From contig NZ_JAAFZU010000001.1 in assembly GCF_018263905.1 (NCBI RefSeq), positions 236,228-300,227 of the forward strand: 64,000 nucleotides of DNA. Reading direction: 5' to 3'. The stretch is from Loktanella sp. SALINAS62 (GTDB lineage: Bacteria > Pseudomonadota > Alphaproteobacteria > Rhodobacterales > Rhodobacteraceae). The stretch's first letter is position 1; the number at the start of each line of letters is the position of its first letter. A model generated the notes under the pieces. That model saw only the letters and a program-made list of their open reading frames with translations. It was not told the DNA's origin and did no database searches. Shown piece after piece: positions 43,104 through 51,055 of the stretch. Position numbers and translations under genes: made by a program.

Positions 43104-44288
43104 ATGTTCGAAACACTGAACGCGCAACCCGCCGACAAGATCCTGTCGCTTATGGCCGCCTACCGCGAAGACCCGCGCGACACCAAGGTCGATCTGGGTG
43201 TCGGGGTCTACAAGGACGCCAGCGGCAACACCCCCGTGATGCGCGCCGTCAAAGAGGCGGAACGCCGTCTCGTCGCGGAACAGACGACCAAAGCCTATAC
43301 CGGCCTTGCAGGCGATCCGGCCTTTGCGGACGCGATGATCGATCTGGTGCTGTCCGACACCATTCAGCGTGACCGCATCGCCGCCATTGCTACCCCGGGC
43401 GGCACAGGTGCCATCCGGCAAGCACTGGAATTGATCCGTATCGCAAGCCCCGACGCCACGGTCTGGCTGTCGAACCCGACGTGGCCGAACCATCCGTCGA
43501 TCATCAAATTCCTTGGCATGAAAATGCAGGAATACCGCTATTTCGACGATGCGACGCGCGGCGTCGATTTCGATGGACTGATCGCAGACCTGCAAGGCGT
43601 GGCGCAGGGTGACGTGGTTTTGCTGCACGGCTGCTGCCACAACCCGACAGGTGCCAACCCGACAGCGGACCAATGGGACCAAATCATCGCAACGGTGCAG
43701 GCGCGCGGTGCCGTGCCACTGGTCGATATCGCGTATCAGGGATTTGGCGACGGTCTGGAACAGGACGCCCAAGCCACGCGCAAGGTCGCGGCTGCCTTTG
43801 ACAACGTGCTGATCGCCGCCAGTTGTTCAAAGAACTTCGGCGTTTACCGCGAACGCACCGGCATCCTGATGGGGATCGCCCGCGACGCGGACGAAGCGAA
43901 ACTGACACAGGCGAACCTGAACTTTCTGAACCGCCAGAATTATTCGTTCCCTCCCGATCACGGCGCACGGGTCGTTACGACGATTCTGACCGATCCCGCC
44001 TTGCGCGCGGATTGGGAATCGGAACTGGAAGACACCCGCAACACCATGCTGGACCTGCGCCAGCAGCTGGCGGACGAATTACGCCAGCGCGCCAGTGACG
44101 ACCGGTTCGATTTCGTGGCACGGCATCGCGGCATGTTCAGCCGGATCGGTGCATCGCCCGACGCCGTCGAAACCATGCGCCGCGAAAATGGCATCTACAT
44201 GGTGGGTGACAGCCGGATGAACATCGCCGGCCTGAACGCGGACACCGTGCCGCTGCTGGCCCAGGCGATAGTCGACGCTGGCGTCTGA
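43104..44288 (+). CDS. Aspartate/aromatic aminotransferase (class I alpha)
   Basis: The 394-residue pyridoxal-phosphate enzyme has the TyrB/AspC-type fold. The Schiff-base Lys243 is in ASCSKNFGVYRERTG. Other conserved parts are VDLGVGVYKD near the N-terminus, SNPTWPNH, GCCHNPTGANPT, and the substrate Arg region in MVGDSRMNIAGL. These mark the subgroup I-alpha of AspC and TyrB enzymes, which transfer amino groups between aspartate, aromatic amino acids and 2-oxoglutarate. Rhodobacteraceae often carry several; specificity is not clear from sequence. A 9 bp GC stem follows at 44303-44331. The gene sits 12 bp after sseA. Confidence 0.9.
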   Translation: MFETLNAQPADKILSLMAAYREDPRDTKVDLGVGVYKDASGNTPVMRAVKEAERRLVAEQTTKAYTGLAGDPAFADAMIDLVLSDTIQRDRIAAIATPGGTGAIRQALELIRIASPDATVWLSNPTWPNHPSIIKFLGMKMQEYRYFDDATRGVDFDGLIADLQGVAQGDVVLLHGCCHNPTGANPTADQWDQIIATVQARGAVPLVDIAYQGFGDGLEQDAQATRKVAAAFDNVLIAASCSKNFGVYRERTGILMGIARDADEAKLTQANLNFLNRQNYSFPPDHGARVVTTILTDPALRADWESELEDTRNTMLDLRQQLADELRQRASDDRFDFVARHRGMFSRIGASPDAVETMRRENGIYMVGDSRMNIAGLNADTVPLLAQAIVDAGV

Positions 44289-44302
44289 CGCCGGTAATTG
44301 CT

Positions 44303-44331
44303 GCGGGTGCGAAAGAAACTTGCGCACCCGC
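44303..44331 (+). terminator. Stem-loop after the aminotransferase gene
   Basis: GCGGGTGCG (44303-44311) and CGCACCCGC (44323-44331) form a perfect 9 bp stem with an 11-nt loop. It is 15 bp beyond the aminotransferase stop and before mcl1. No T-run follows, so termination may be partial. Confidence 0.45.
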
Positions 44332-44383
44332 GCGTAACATTCTATGCGGGCCACATGTTCAAACGAAACAAAGTGTCCCGCAT

Positions 44384-45343
44384 ATGTCATTCCGCCTGCA
44401 ACCGACGCCCCCTGCCCGCCCCAACCGCTGCCAGCTGTTCGGCCCCGGATCGAACACGAAACTGTTCGCAAAAATGGCCGCGTCGGATGCGGATGTTATC
44501 AACCTTGACCTTGAAGACAGCGTATCGCCCACCGACAAGGACACCGCCCGCGCCAATGTGATCGACGCCATCGGCGCGCATGACTGGGGCAACAAGACTT
44601 TGTCGGTGCGGATCAATTCGCTGGATACGCCGTTTTGGTATCGTGACGTGGTGGACCTGCTGGAACAGGCGTCCGACCGGCTGGACATCATCATGATACC
44701 CAAGGTCGGCAACGCCGCAGATGTCTATGCCGTCGATGCGCTGGTGACCGCGATCGAGGCCGCCAAGGGCCGCACCAAGAAAATCGGGTTCGAGGTCATC
44801 ATCGAATCCGCCGCCGGTCTGGTGAACGTCAACGCCATCGCCGCCAGCAGCCCCCGGATGCAGGCCATGTCGCTGGGGGCCGCCGATTATGCAGCCAGCA
44901 TGGGGATGCAGACGACAGGCATCGGCGGGACACAGGACAATTACTATATGCTGCACGACGGCGCGCGGCACTATTCCGACCCGTGGCATTGGGCACAGAC
45001 CGCCATCGTCGCCGCCTGCCGGACCCACGGGATCCTGCCGGTCGACGGTCCCTTTGGCGATTTCAGCGACGACGACGGTTATCGCGCGCAGGCCCGCCGC
45101 AGCGCTACGCTCGGCATGGTCGGTAAATGGGCGATCCATCCCCGCCAGATCGCATTGGCAAACGAAGTGTTCACCCCGTCAGACGCGGCCGTGGCCGAAG
45201 CACGCGAGATTCTTGCCGCGATGGAAGACGCCAAAGCCAAGGGCGAAGGCGCCACCGTCTACAAGGGACGGCTGGTCGATATTGCCTCGATCAAGCAGGC
45301 AGAGGTGATTGTGAAGCAGTCAGAGATGATCGCAGGACGCTGA
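44384..45343 (+). CDS. mcl1: L-malyl-CoA/beta-methylmalyl-CoA lyase
   Basis: Mcl1 cleaves beta-methylmalyl-CoA to glyoxylate and propionyl-CoA, and malyl-CoA to glyoxylate and acetyl-CoA, in the ethylmalonyl-CoA pathway used by Rhodobacter to assimilate acetyl-CoA without isocitrate lyase. The 319-residue protein of the CitE-like lyase family starts with PPARPNRCQLFGPGS, typical of the Rhodobacter enzyme. Metal-binding acidic residues lie in LDLEDSV, GFEVIIESAAGLVN and AADYAASMG. KWAIHPRQIALANEVF is the conserved C-terminal part. No other pathway genes (ccr, mcd, epi) are in the window. accA follows after 69 bp, giving two CoA-carbon genes side by side. Confidence 0.93.
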   Translation: MSFRLQPTPPARPNRCQLFGPGSNTKLFAKMAASDADVINLDLEDSVSPTDKDTARANVIDAIGAHDWGNKTLSVRINSLDTPFWYRDVVDLLEQASDRLDIIMIPKVGNAADVYAVDALVTAIEAAKGRTKKIGFEVIIESAAGLVNVNAIAASSPRMQAMSLGAADYAASMGMQTTGIGGTQDNYYMLHDGARHYSDPWHWAQTAIVAACRTHGILPVDGPFGDFSDDDGYRAQARRSATLGMVGKWAIHPRQIALANEVFTPSDAAVAEAREILAAMEDAKAKGEGATVYKGRLVDIASIKQAEVIVKQSEMIAGR

Positions 45344-45412
45344 CGCGTCCGCAGCATTGCAATTGGGGTCAACGCGCGCCTATATCGGGTTCAATTCCAG
45401 TAAAGGTGTGCG

Positions 45413-46375
45413 ATGACCCAATATCTTGAATTCGAAAAACCGCTGGCCGAAATCGAAGGCAAAGCGGAAGAATTGCGCGCCATGGCGCGCGACAACGAAG
45501 AAATGGATATCGAAAAAGAAGCCGCCGCACTGGATCACAAGGCAAGCGACCTGTTGCGCCAGCTTTATGCGGACCTGACGCCCTGGCGCAAATGTCTGGT
45601 CGCACGTCACCCCGAACGGCCCCATTGCCGCGACTATATCGACGCGCTGTTCGACGAATTCACACCGCTGGCGGGTGACCGCAATTTTGCCGACGATCAT
45701 GCCGTCATGGGCGGTTTGGCCCGTCTTGACGGACGCCCGGTCATGGTGATCGGCCATGAAAAAGGCCATGACACCAAAACGCGCATCGCCCACAATTTCG
45801 GCATGGCCCGCCCCGAAGGCTATCGCAAGGCAATCCGCCTGATGAAAATGGCCGACCGGTTCGGCCTGCCCGTCATCACGCTGGTCGACACCCCCGGCGC
45901 ATATCCCGGCAAAGGGGCCGAAGAACGCGGCCAGTCCGAAGCCATCGCGCGGTCAACAGAAGCCTGCCTTGACCTGAAGGTGCCGCTGATTTCAGTGGTC
46001 ATCGGTGAAGGCGGATCAGGCGGGGCCGTCGCCTTTGCCACCGCCGACAAGGTCGCGATGCTGCAACATTCGATCTATTCCGTCATCAGCCCCGAAGGCT
46101 GTGCATCGATCCTGTGGAAAGACGCGGGCAAAACGCAAGAAGCCGCCGCAGCCCTGCGCCTGACCGCACAGAACCTGCACGAACTGGGTGTCTGTGACCG
46201 GATCATCCCCGAACCGCAGGGCGGCGCGCACCGCGATCCGACGACGACGCTACGCGCCGTGGGCGATGCGATCATCGATCTGCTGAAAACATTTGACGGG
46301 GTTAGCCCCGACAAGATTATGGCGGGACGGCGCAAAAAGTATCTTGATCTGGGCAAAAAGGGTCTTGCGGCCTGA
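45413..46375 (+). CDS. accA: Acetyl-CoA carboxylase carboxyltransferase alpha subunit
   Basis: AccA is one of two subunits that transfer carboxyl from carboxybiotin to acetyl-CoA, the first step of fatty acid synthesis. The 320-residue protein has the crotonase-like fold typical of Acc[20 protein letters not shown] at the N-terminus, [46 protein letters not shown], and [16 protein letters not shown]. Length matches E. coli (319). A moderate AAAGGTG ribosome site is present. accD and accBC are elsewhere. The GNAT-like gene converges immediately downstream with no spacer. Confidence 0.95.
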   Translation: MTQYLEFEKPLAEIEGKAEELRAMARDNEEMDIEKEAAALDHKASDLLRQLYADLTPWRKCLVARHPERPHCRDYIDALFDEFTPLAGDRNFADDHAVMGGLARLDGRPVMVIGHEKGHDTKTRIAHNFGMARPEGYRKAIRLMKMADRFGLPVITLVDTPGAYPGKGAEERGQSEAIARSTEACLDLKVPLISVVIGEGGSGGAVAFATADKVAMLQHSIYSVISPEGCASILWKDAGKTQEAAAALRLTAQNLHELGVCDRIIPEPQGGAHRDPTTTLRAVGDAIIDLLKTFDGVSPDKIMAGRRKKYLDLGKKGLAA

Positions 46376-47074
46376 TCACGTGGCCCGTTGCAGCGTGACG
46401 TAGCGCGCCCCATCCGGCGCGTCGCGCAGGCAATCCCACAATGCCCGGTGGTCGTCATCGACCTCACACGTGGCGCTGGTCCAGCCGCTGGCGGCCGCAC
46501 GCCGCAAAACTGCGCCAAGGATCGCCGGAACCTGCTGCGACCGGTAATCGGTGCTGTCCAGCCAGCCAAGTTCCTGCCCGGTTCGCAAACTGCCGAAACC
46601 AGCCAGCGCACCCTTGGCGTCAGTCACGAACAGCGACTCTTGCAAATCGTCGCCACCAAAGACCAGCGCGCGGCCCTGTGGGCCGGGATCGCGGGGCGGA
46701 TTGCTGCGGTGCATGCGGGCATAGTGATCCCAATGCGCGGCATACCACCCCGGCCAATCGGCCCCATCGACCGGGCGCCGCCAGTGCGCGGACCATCCCG
46801 CCGGCAAGTCCGGCAGTGTTGCGGCAAAGCCAACGGGATCAAGCGCTACCAGCCGGGTCTGCCGCACTGGGCGGAAACCACAGGCGCTGAACGGGGATAT
46901 GTCCATTCCCGCAGGCAGCACCACCCGCAGATGGTGGATGAACCCCGGCAAACGCAGTCCGGCCACGGCCAGCGTCAACGCCGCAGGATCGGACGCCGCC
47001 GCAATGCAATCGTCGTCCAGTGTCAGGGCGTGGGGGTGCAGCGCAGATTTCAGCCAGCGGATCGCCGTTACCAC
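46376..47074 (-). CDS. GNAT-like acetyltransferase-fold protein
   Basis: The 232-residue protein has a weak resemblance to GCN5-type acetyltransferases. Two half domains look present, with a strand-loop ending in ESLFVTDAKGALAGFGSLRTGQELGWLDSTDYRSQ and AILGAVLRRAAASGWTSATCEVDDD in the place of the acetyl-CoA motif, but the classic R/Q-x-x-G-x-G/A signature is not clear. The GTG start at 47074 overlaps the last codons of the PPOX gene. It is the last of five coupled minus-strand genes beginning with ftsE and stops immediately next to the accA stop. Function unknown; acetyltransferase assignment is tentative. Confidence 0.5.
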   Translation of the reverse strand: MVTAIRWLKSALHPHALTLDDDCIAAASDPAALTLAVAGLRLPGFIHHLRVVLPAGMDISPFSACGFRPVRQTRLVALDPVGFAATLPDLPAGWSAHWRRPVDGADWPGWYAAHWDHYARMHRSNPPRDPGPQGRALVFGGDDLQESLFVTDAKGALAGFGSLRTGQELGWLDSTDYRSQQVPAILGAVLRRAAASGWTSATCEVDDDHRALWDCLRDAPDGARYVTLQRAT

Positions 47075-47670
47075 ATCCGGTCCCGGGCCTGTGCGGGATA
47101 GGTCACATCATAGGTGTCGGCGTCGAAATCAGCCTCGACCTCTTGCAGCAGTTCACCGGCCGTGGGCAGATCCGCGCTATCGTCCCGGCCCGACCAAAGG
47201 TGCGACCGCATGATCGCTTTGGCGCACTGAAAATAGACCTCTGTCGCGGTGGTCACGATCACGCTGCGGGGCTGCTTGCCGGCCTGCGCGAACGCCGCAC
47301 AGATGGCCGTATCGGCGGTCACAATGGCCCGCCCGTTGATCCGTACGACGTTATCGCTGCCGGGCACCATGAACAGCAGGCTGACGCGCGGGTCGCGGAT
47401 GATGTTGTGCAGCGTATCCAGCCGGTTATTACCCATCCAGTCGGGCAACATCACGGTCCGGTCGTCCGCGATCCGCACCACCGGCCCTGCGTCGCCACGC
47501 GGCGAACTGTCCGTGCCTTCTGGCCCGACGGTCGAGACGATGACAAAGCGTGACGCATCGATCCAGCGACGATAGGCCGGGGTCAGATGCGGTTGCACCT
47601 TGGTCAGCGACCGGGGTGACGGCGCTGCGTAAAGCGCCTGCAACGCGGCAGGATCGGTGATCGGTTTCAT
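47068..47670 (-). CDS. PPOX-type FMN-binding flavoprotein (MSMEG_1061-like)
   Basis: The 200-residue protein has the split-barrel fold of pyridoxamine 5'-phosphate oxidase-like proteins. Visible features are the FMN-binding strands RFVIVSTVGPEGTDSSPRGD and VMLPDWMGNNRLDTLHNI, then VSLLFMVPGSDNVVRINGRA, and the dimer C-terminus EVYFQCAKAIMRSHLW. It follows the MSMEG_1061-type subfamily. Members reduce or oxidise small substrates or bind heme, and the actual reaction is not known for most. It overlaps plsC by ATGA and the GNAT-like gene downstream by seven bases. Confidence 0.8.
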   Translation of the reverse strand: MKPITDPAALQALYAAPSPRSLTKVQPHLTPAYRRWIDASRFVIVSTVGPEGTDSSPRGDAGPVVRIADDRTVMLPDWMGNNRLDTLHNIIRDPRVSLLFMVPGSDNVVRINGRAIVTADTAICAAFAQAGKQPRSVIVTTATEVYFQCAKAIMRSHLWSGRDDSADLPTAGELLQEVEADFDADTYDVTYPAQARDRMW

Positions 47671-48440
47671 ACCGGCGGACCTTCGGATTTTGGCAGGGGG
47701 TTCGGGCGTTCGGGAATCATCAGCCCCGCTTCGCGCGCAAGCAGGTTGGAATGCAGTTCGATGTCGTATTCAATTTGCTGCATGAATTGCCGCAGCAGCA
47801 GGCCGGGCGGCAGGGCAGGCAGGAATTCAAAGACCGCCGTGCCGGGCTTGCGGTATATCCCGCGCTTGGGCCAGAACACACCGACATTTGTCGCCACAGG
47901 AACACACGGCTGGTTCAACTGGACATAAAGCGCTGCTGTGCCTTTTTTATAGGGCGCGACCGCATCCGGTGCGACACGCGTGCCTTGGGGATAAATGCAC
48001 AGTTGGCCCGGTTCCTGATCGCCCGACTGGACACGCGCCAGCATATCCTTGATCGCCTGGCCCTTCTTGCCACGATCCACCGGGATGCAACCCGCGCGAT
48101 AGGCAAACAGGCCCAGCACGGGCGCCCACAGCAACAGGCGTTTCATGATGAACCGCGGACGCGGCATGACCTGATAGATCGCCATCACATCCATAAAGCT
48201 TTGGTGTTTGGCCGCCACCATACAGCCAAAGGTCGGCGGCGTGCCGCGAAATTCGAACCGCAACCCGATCATCCATCCCGCCAGCCACATGACCGATCGC
48301 GCATACATCCGGCAGGTGTGACGCGCACCGTTCGGGTGAATCAATGCGTAGGGTAGAAACACAATCCCAAAGACCAGCATCATGACATACATGGTCATGC
48401 TGAACAGCAGGGACCGTATCCATTGGATCGTATACGTCAT
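47667..48440 (-). CDS. plsC: 1-acyl-sn-glycerol-3-phosphate acyltransferase
   Basis: PlsC adds the second acyl chain to lysophosphatidic acid to give phosphatidic acid in membrane lipid synthesis. The 257-residue protein has two N-terminal hydrophobic segments (about residues 8-30 and 45-60) and the acyltransferase blocks: HX4D as AAKHQSFMDVMAI, FIMKRLLLW, GCIPVDRGKKGQA, and YPQGTRVAPDAV. It starts in an ATGA overlap with ftsX and ends in one with the PPOX gene, so it belongs to the ftsEX transcript, linking division with lipid synthesis. Confidence 0.92.
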   Translation of the reverse strand: MTYTIQWIRSLLFSMTMYVMMLVFGIVFLPYALIHPNGARHTCRMYARSVMWLAGWMIGLRFEFRGTPPTFGCMVAAKHQSFMDVMAIYQVMPRPRFIMKRLLLWAPVLGLFAYRAGCIPVDRGKKGQAIKDMLARVQSGDQEPGQLCIYPQGTRVAPDAVAPYKKGTAALYVQLNQPCVPVATNVGVFWPKRGIYRKPGTAVFEFLPALPPGLLLRQFMQQIEYDIELHSNLLAREAGLMIPERPNPLPKSEGPPV

Positions 48441-49339
48441 GCCTGTGACCTCAATGTACGCAGTGCTGCGGCCCGTGTGGCGAAAAAGGCGACCGCCGCA
48501 GCCAGTGGCGGGATCAACAGGGGCAGCAGCCAGCCTGTGCCGCTAAAACCAAGCCCGGTCAGAAAACCGCCCGTATCGCCATCGGGCATCAGTGCCACGG
48601 CCAGCAGACCCAGCGCCGTGCCGATCAGCGCGCCCGCGCCCGCACGCAGTGTAAACCGCCGCACAAAGGCACGCGCGATATAGGCATCCCGCGCACCGAC
48701 CAGCCGCATCACGCGGATGACCTGCGCGTTGGCAGACAGGGCCGATTGCGCGGCCAGCGTGATCATTGCGGCAACCGCACCGCCGATCAGCAGCAGCGCG
48801 ATCCATCCCAATGTGCGCAGCCGGGTCGCGGCATCGATCAGCGGCGCGCGCCAGCGTGTATGGTCATCCAGCACCGCCCCCGGCACTTCGGCTTGCAACC
48901 GCGCGCGCAGGCCGGACGCGTCATAGCCGTCACCTGTTTCCACGATCTCTATCAGTTGTGGCAGGCGCAGACTGTCAACCGGCAGATCGGGGCCGAACCA
49001 CGGTTCCAGTAGCGCGCGCTCCTCTTCTTCGGTCAGTGACCGGGCAGACCCCACGCCCGGCGTCGTTTCCAGCACCCGCAGGGCAGCCGTGACCTGCGCG
49101 TCCACCTCTCCCACCGGGGCCGAAATGCGCAAGGTCGAAGTCTGCGCCAGTTCCGCCGCCCACCGATCAGCCAGTCGCCCCGTCGCCACCGACAAGGCCA
49201 GCGCAAACACCGCCAGAAACGCCATCGCGCCTGCGGTGAACACTGTCAGCCGCGCCGTGAAACCGGTCGGCGGCACGGCCCGGTCGGCGTGACGATCACC
49301 CTGCAACAGCGCCCAAAGCTGCACAAAACGGTCCTTCAC
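48437..49339 (-). CDS. ftsX: Cell division ABC transporter permease FtsX
   Basis: FtsX, with the ATPase FtsE, regulates peptidoglycan hydrolysis at the division septum. The 300-residue membrane protein has an N-terminal helix (about residues 30-55) and a periplasmic domain (about 60-165, rich in ALRVLETTPGVGSARSLTEEEERALL). The C-terminal helices form the MacB/FtsX-like fold, with ALSANAQVIRVMRLVGARDAYIARAF, the characteristic coupling segment, followed by two more helices. ATGA overlaps join it to ftsE and plsC. Confidence 0.9.
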   Translation of the reverse strand: MKDRFVQLWALLQGDRHADRAVPPTGFTARLTVFTAGAMAFLAVFALALSVATGRLADRWAAELAQTSTLRISAPVGEVDAQVTAALRVLETTPGVGSARSLTEEEERALLEPWFGPDLPVDSLRLPQLIEIVETGDGYDASGLRARLQAEVPGAVLDDHTRWRAPLIDAATRLRTLGWIALLLIGGAVAAMITLAAQSALSANAQVIRVMRLVGARDAYIARAFVRRFTLRAGAGALIGTALGLLAVALMPDGDTGGFLTGLGFSGTGWLLPLLIPPLAAAVAFFATRAAALRTLRSQA

Positions 49340-50007
49340 AGCGTGACCCCCGTTTCCATACGGCCGCCCTTGATCCGCAGGACATTGGCAACGACCTGCG
49401 ATTTGGCAAATCGGATCAGGTTCAGGTCATGGGTCGCAATCAGCACCGTCTTGCCCATGCGGTTCAGTTCGATCAACAAGGTCAGCAGGCGCTGCGACAT
49501 TTCCCAATCCACGTTGCCGGTGGGTTCATCCGCGATGATGACATCCGGTGACGTGATCACAGCGCGCGCCAGCGCCGCCCGCTGGCGTTCGCCGCCTGAC
49601 AGTTGCGGCGGCGTCTGGTCAGCCTGCCGCGACAGCCCGACCCAGGCCAGCAGATCCGTCAGGTTGCCTTCTGCCTCGTGGGTGCGACCGGACACCTGAA
49701 GCGGCAGTGCGACGTTTTCGGTCAACGGCAGGTGATCCAGAAACTGACAATCCTGATGCACGACACCGATCCGGCGACGGGTCATCGCGACATCGTCGCG
49801 CGTCAGGGTGGCCGCGTCCTTGCCGAACAGTGTGACGCTGCCGGATGTGGCCAGCAAATCGCCATAGCACAATTTCAGCAGCGTGGTTTTGCCAGCCCCG
49901 GACGGTCCGGTCAGGAACTGGAATGACCCCGGTTGCAACTGCAGCGACAGGTCCGCGAACAGGGAATCCCCGCCGTAGCTGTATGCAACGTTGTCCAGCT
50001 CGATCAT
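49336..50007 (-). CDS. ftsE: Cell division ATP-binding protein FtsE
   Basis: The cytoplasmic ATPase of FtsEX. The 223-residue protein has Walker A GPSGAGKTT, the signature LSGGERQRAALARA, Walker B VIIADEPTGN and the His switch LIATHD. The ATG at 50007 is chosen because CAGGAGGT stands just upstream; an earlier in-frame codon would add 24 unrelated residues. This is the first gene of the cluster ftsE-ftsX-plsC-PPOX-GNAT-like. It is divergent from the zinc-ribbon gene across 166 bp that presumably hold promoters for both. Confidence 0.95.
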   Translation of the reverse strand: MIELDNVAYSYGGDSLFADLSLQLQPGSFQFLTGPSGAGKTTLLKLCYGDLLATSGSVTLFGKDAATLTRDDVAMTRRRIGVVHQDCQFLDHLPLTENVALPLQVSGRTHEAEGNLTDLLAWVGLSRQADQTPPQLSGGERQRAALARAVITSPDVIIADEPTGNVDWEMSQRLLTLLIELNRMGKTVLIATHDLNLIRFAKSQVVANVLRIKGGRMETGVTL

Positions 50008-50173
50008 GCGGACCTCCTGCCCCTGTTCGGTAGATTCGTTTTGCCCAAATTTGCAACAGGTTACAATGCAAAGGGGCATGACGGCCCGGTCCTCTTGGCT
50101 TTATCGCAGGTGACGTTAATTATTGCTTCAGAATATTGTGGCGCAAAGACGGCAATCCCGCGAAGGACACGTT

Positions 50174-51055
50174 ATGGCAACGATCAGACTGATCTGCCCG
50201 AATTGCGGCGCCACCTACGAGGTGGATGCCGATGTGATCCCTCAGGACGGGCGCGACGTGCAGTGTTCCAATTGCGCTCACACGTGGTTTGAATCCCGCG
50301 AAACGCCATCTGCCACCGCCGAAGACCCGCACAGCACGTCCGACGTACCACCGCCGGTGGAACGTGAACCTGATGCGGCACCGATGGACGATCCATTTGC
50401 CACACAGGACGCGCAGGACGCAGGTGATGCGCAGGACGCAGATGACGACCCGGAATCCGACAACAGGCTGACAGAAGACGCGCCAGGCCCGCCGCCACCG
50501 GGACAGCGCCGCCCGCTGGAAGCGTCCATCGCTGAAATCCTGCGCGAAGAAGCCGCGCGCGAAGAAGCCGCGCGCAAGGCCGAGGCCGCCGACGATCCGT
50601 TTGTCGAACAGGGCGATCTGGGGCTGGACGATGTCCCCCGCGCAGATGCCGTGCCCCCGGCCCCGCGCCCCACGACCGACGAAGGCCAGAACAGGCTGGC
50701 CCGGCTCAAGGGGGCGGCACGGGCGCAGATCCCACCCGCGCAACGCAGCGACCTTTTCCCCGATATCGAGGAAATCAATTCAACGCTGCGGTCCGATGCG
50801 GACCGTGACCCGCTGGACCCATTGCCGACCGAACAGGCCGCAAAGGACCGCAAAAGCGGCCGTACCGGGTTCGTCGGCATGATGGGTCTGATTTTGGTCG
50901 CGGTGCTGGTCTATGTGTTTGCCGATCCCATCGTTGCCGCCGTACCCGCGCTGGACGGGGTCATGGTCGAATATGTGGATACCGTGAACGACGGGCGGAT
51001 CTGGCTGGACGCACAGGCGCAGGCCTTGGCCCGCGCCCTGAACAGTTCGTCCTAA
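50174..51055 (+). CDS. MJ0042-type zinc-ribbon membrane protein with acidic linker
   Basis: The 293-residue protein begins with a zinc ribbon, CPNCGATYEVDADVIPQDG then CSNCAHTWF. The two CxxC pairs would hold one zinc ion. The long middle, residues about 40-230, is Asp/Glu/Pro-rich and low complexity, with a run DAQDAGDAQDADDD and AAREEAARKAE. Near the C-terminus is a single hydrophobic segment (about residues 236-258, MMGLILVAVLVYVFADPIV). This layout is widespread in alphaproteobacteria next to ftsEX and of unknown function. GAAGGAC precedes the ATG. The stop shares CTAA with the converging DUF4175 gene. Confidence 0.82.
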   Translation: MATIRLICPNCGATYEVDADVIPQDGRDVQCSNCAHTWFESRETPSATAEDPHSTSDVPPPVEREPDAAPMDDPFATQDAQDAGDAQDADDDPESDNRLTEDAPGPPPPGQRRPLEASIAEILREEAAREEAARKAEAADDPFVEQGDLGLDDVPRADAVPPAPRPTTDEGQNRLARLKGAARAQIPPAQRSDLFPDIEEINSTLRSDADRDPLDPLPTEQAAKDRKSGRTGFVGMMGLILVAVLVYVFADPIVAAVPALDGVMVEYVDTVNDGRIWLDAQAQALARALNSSS

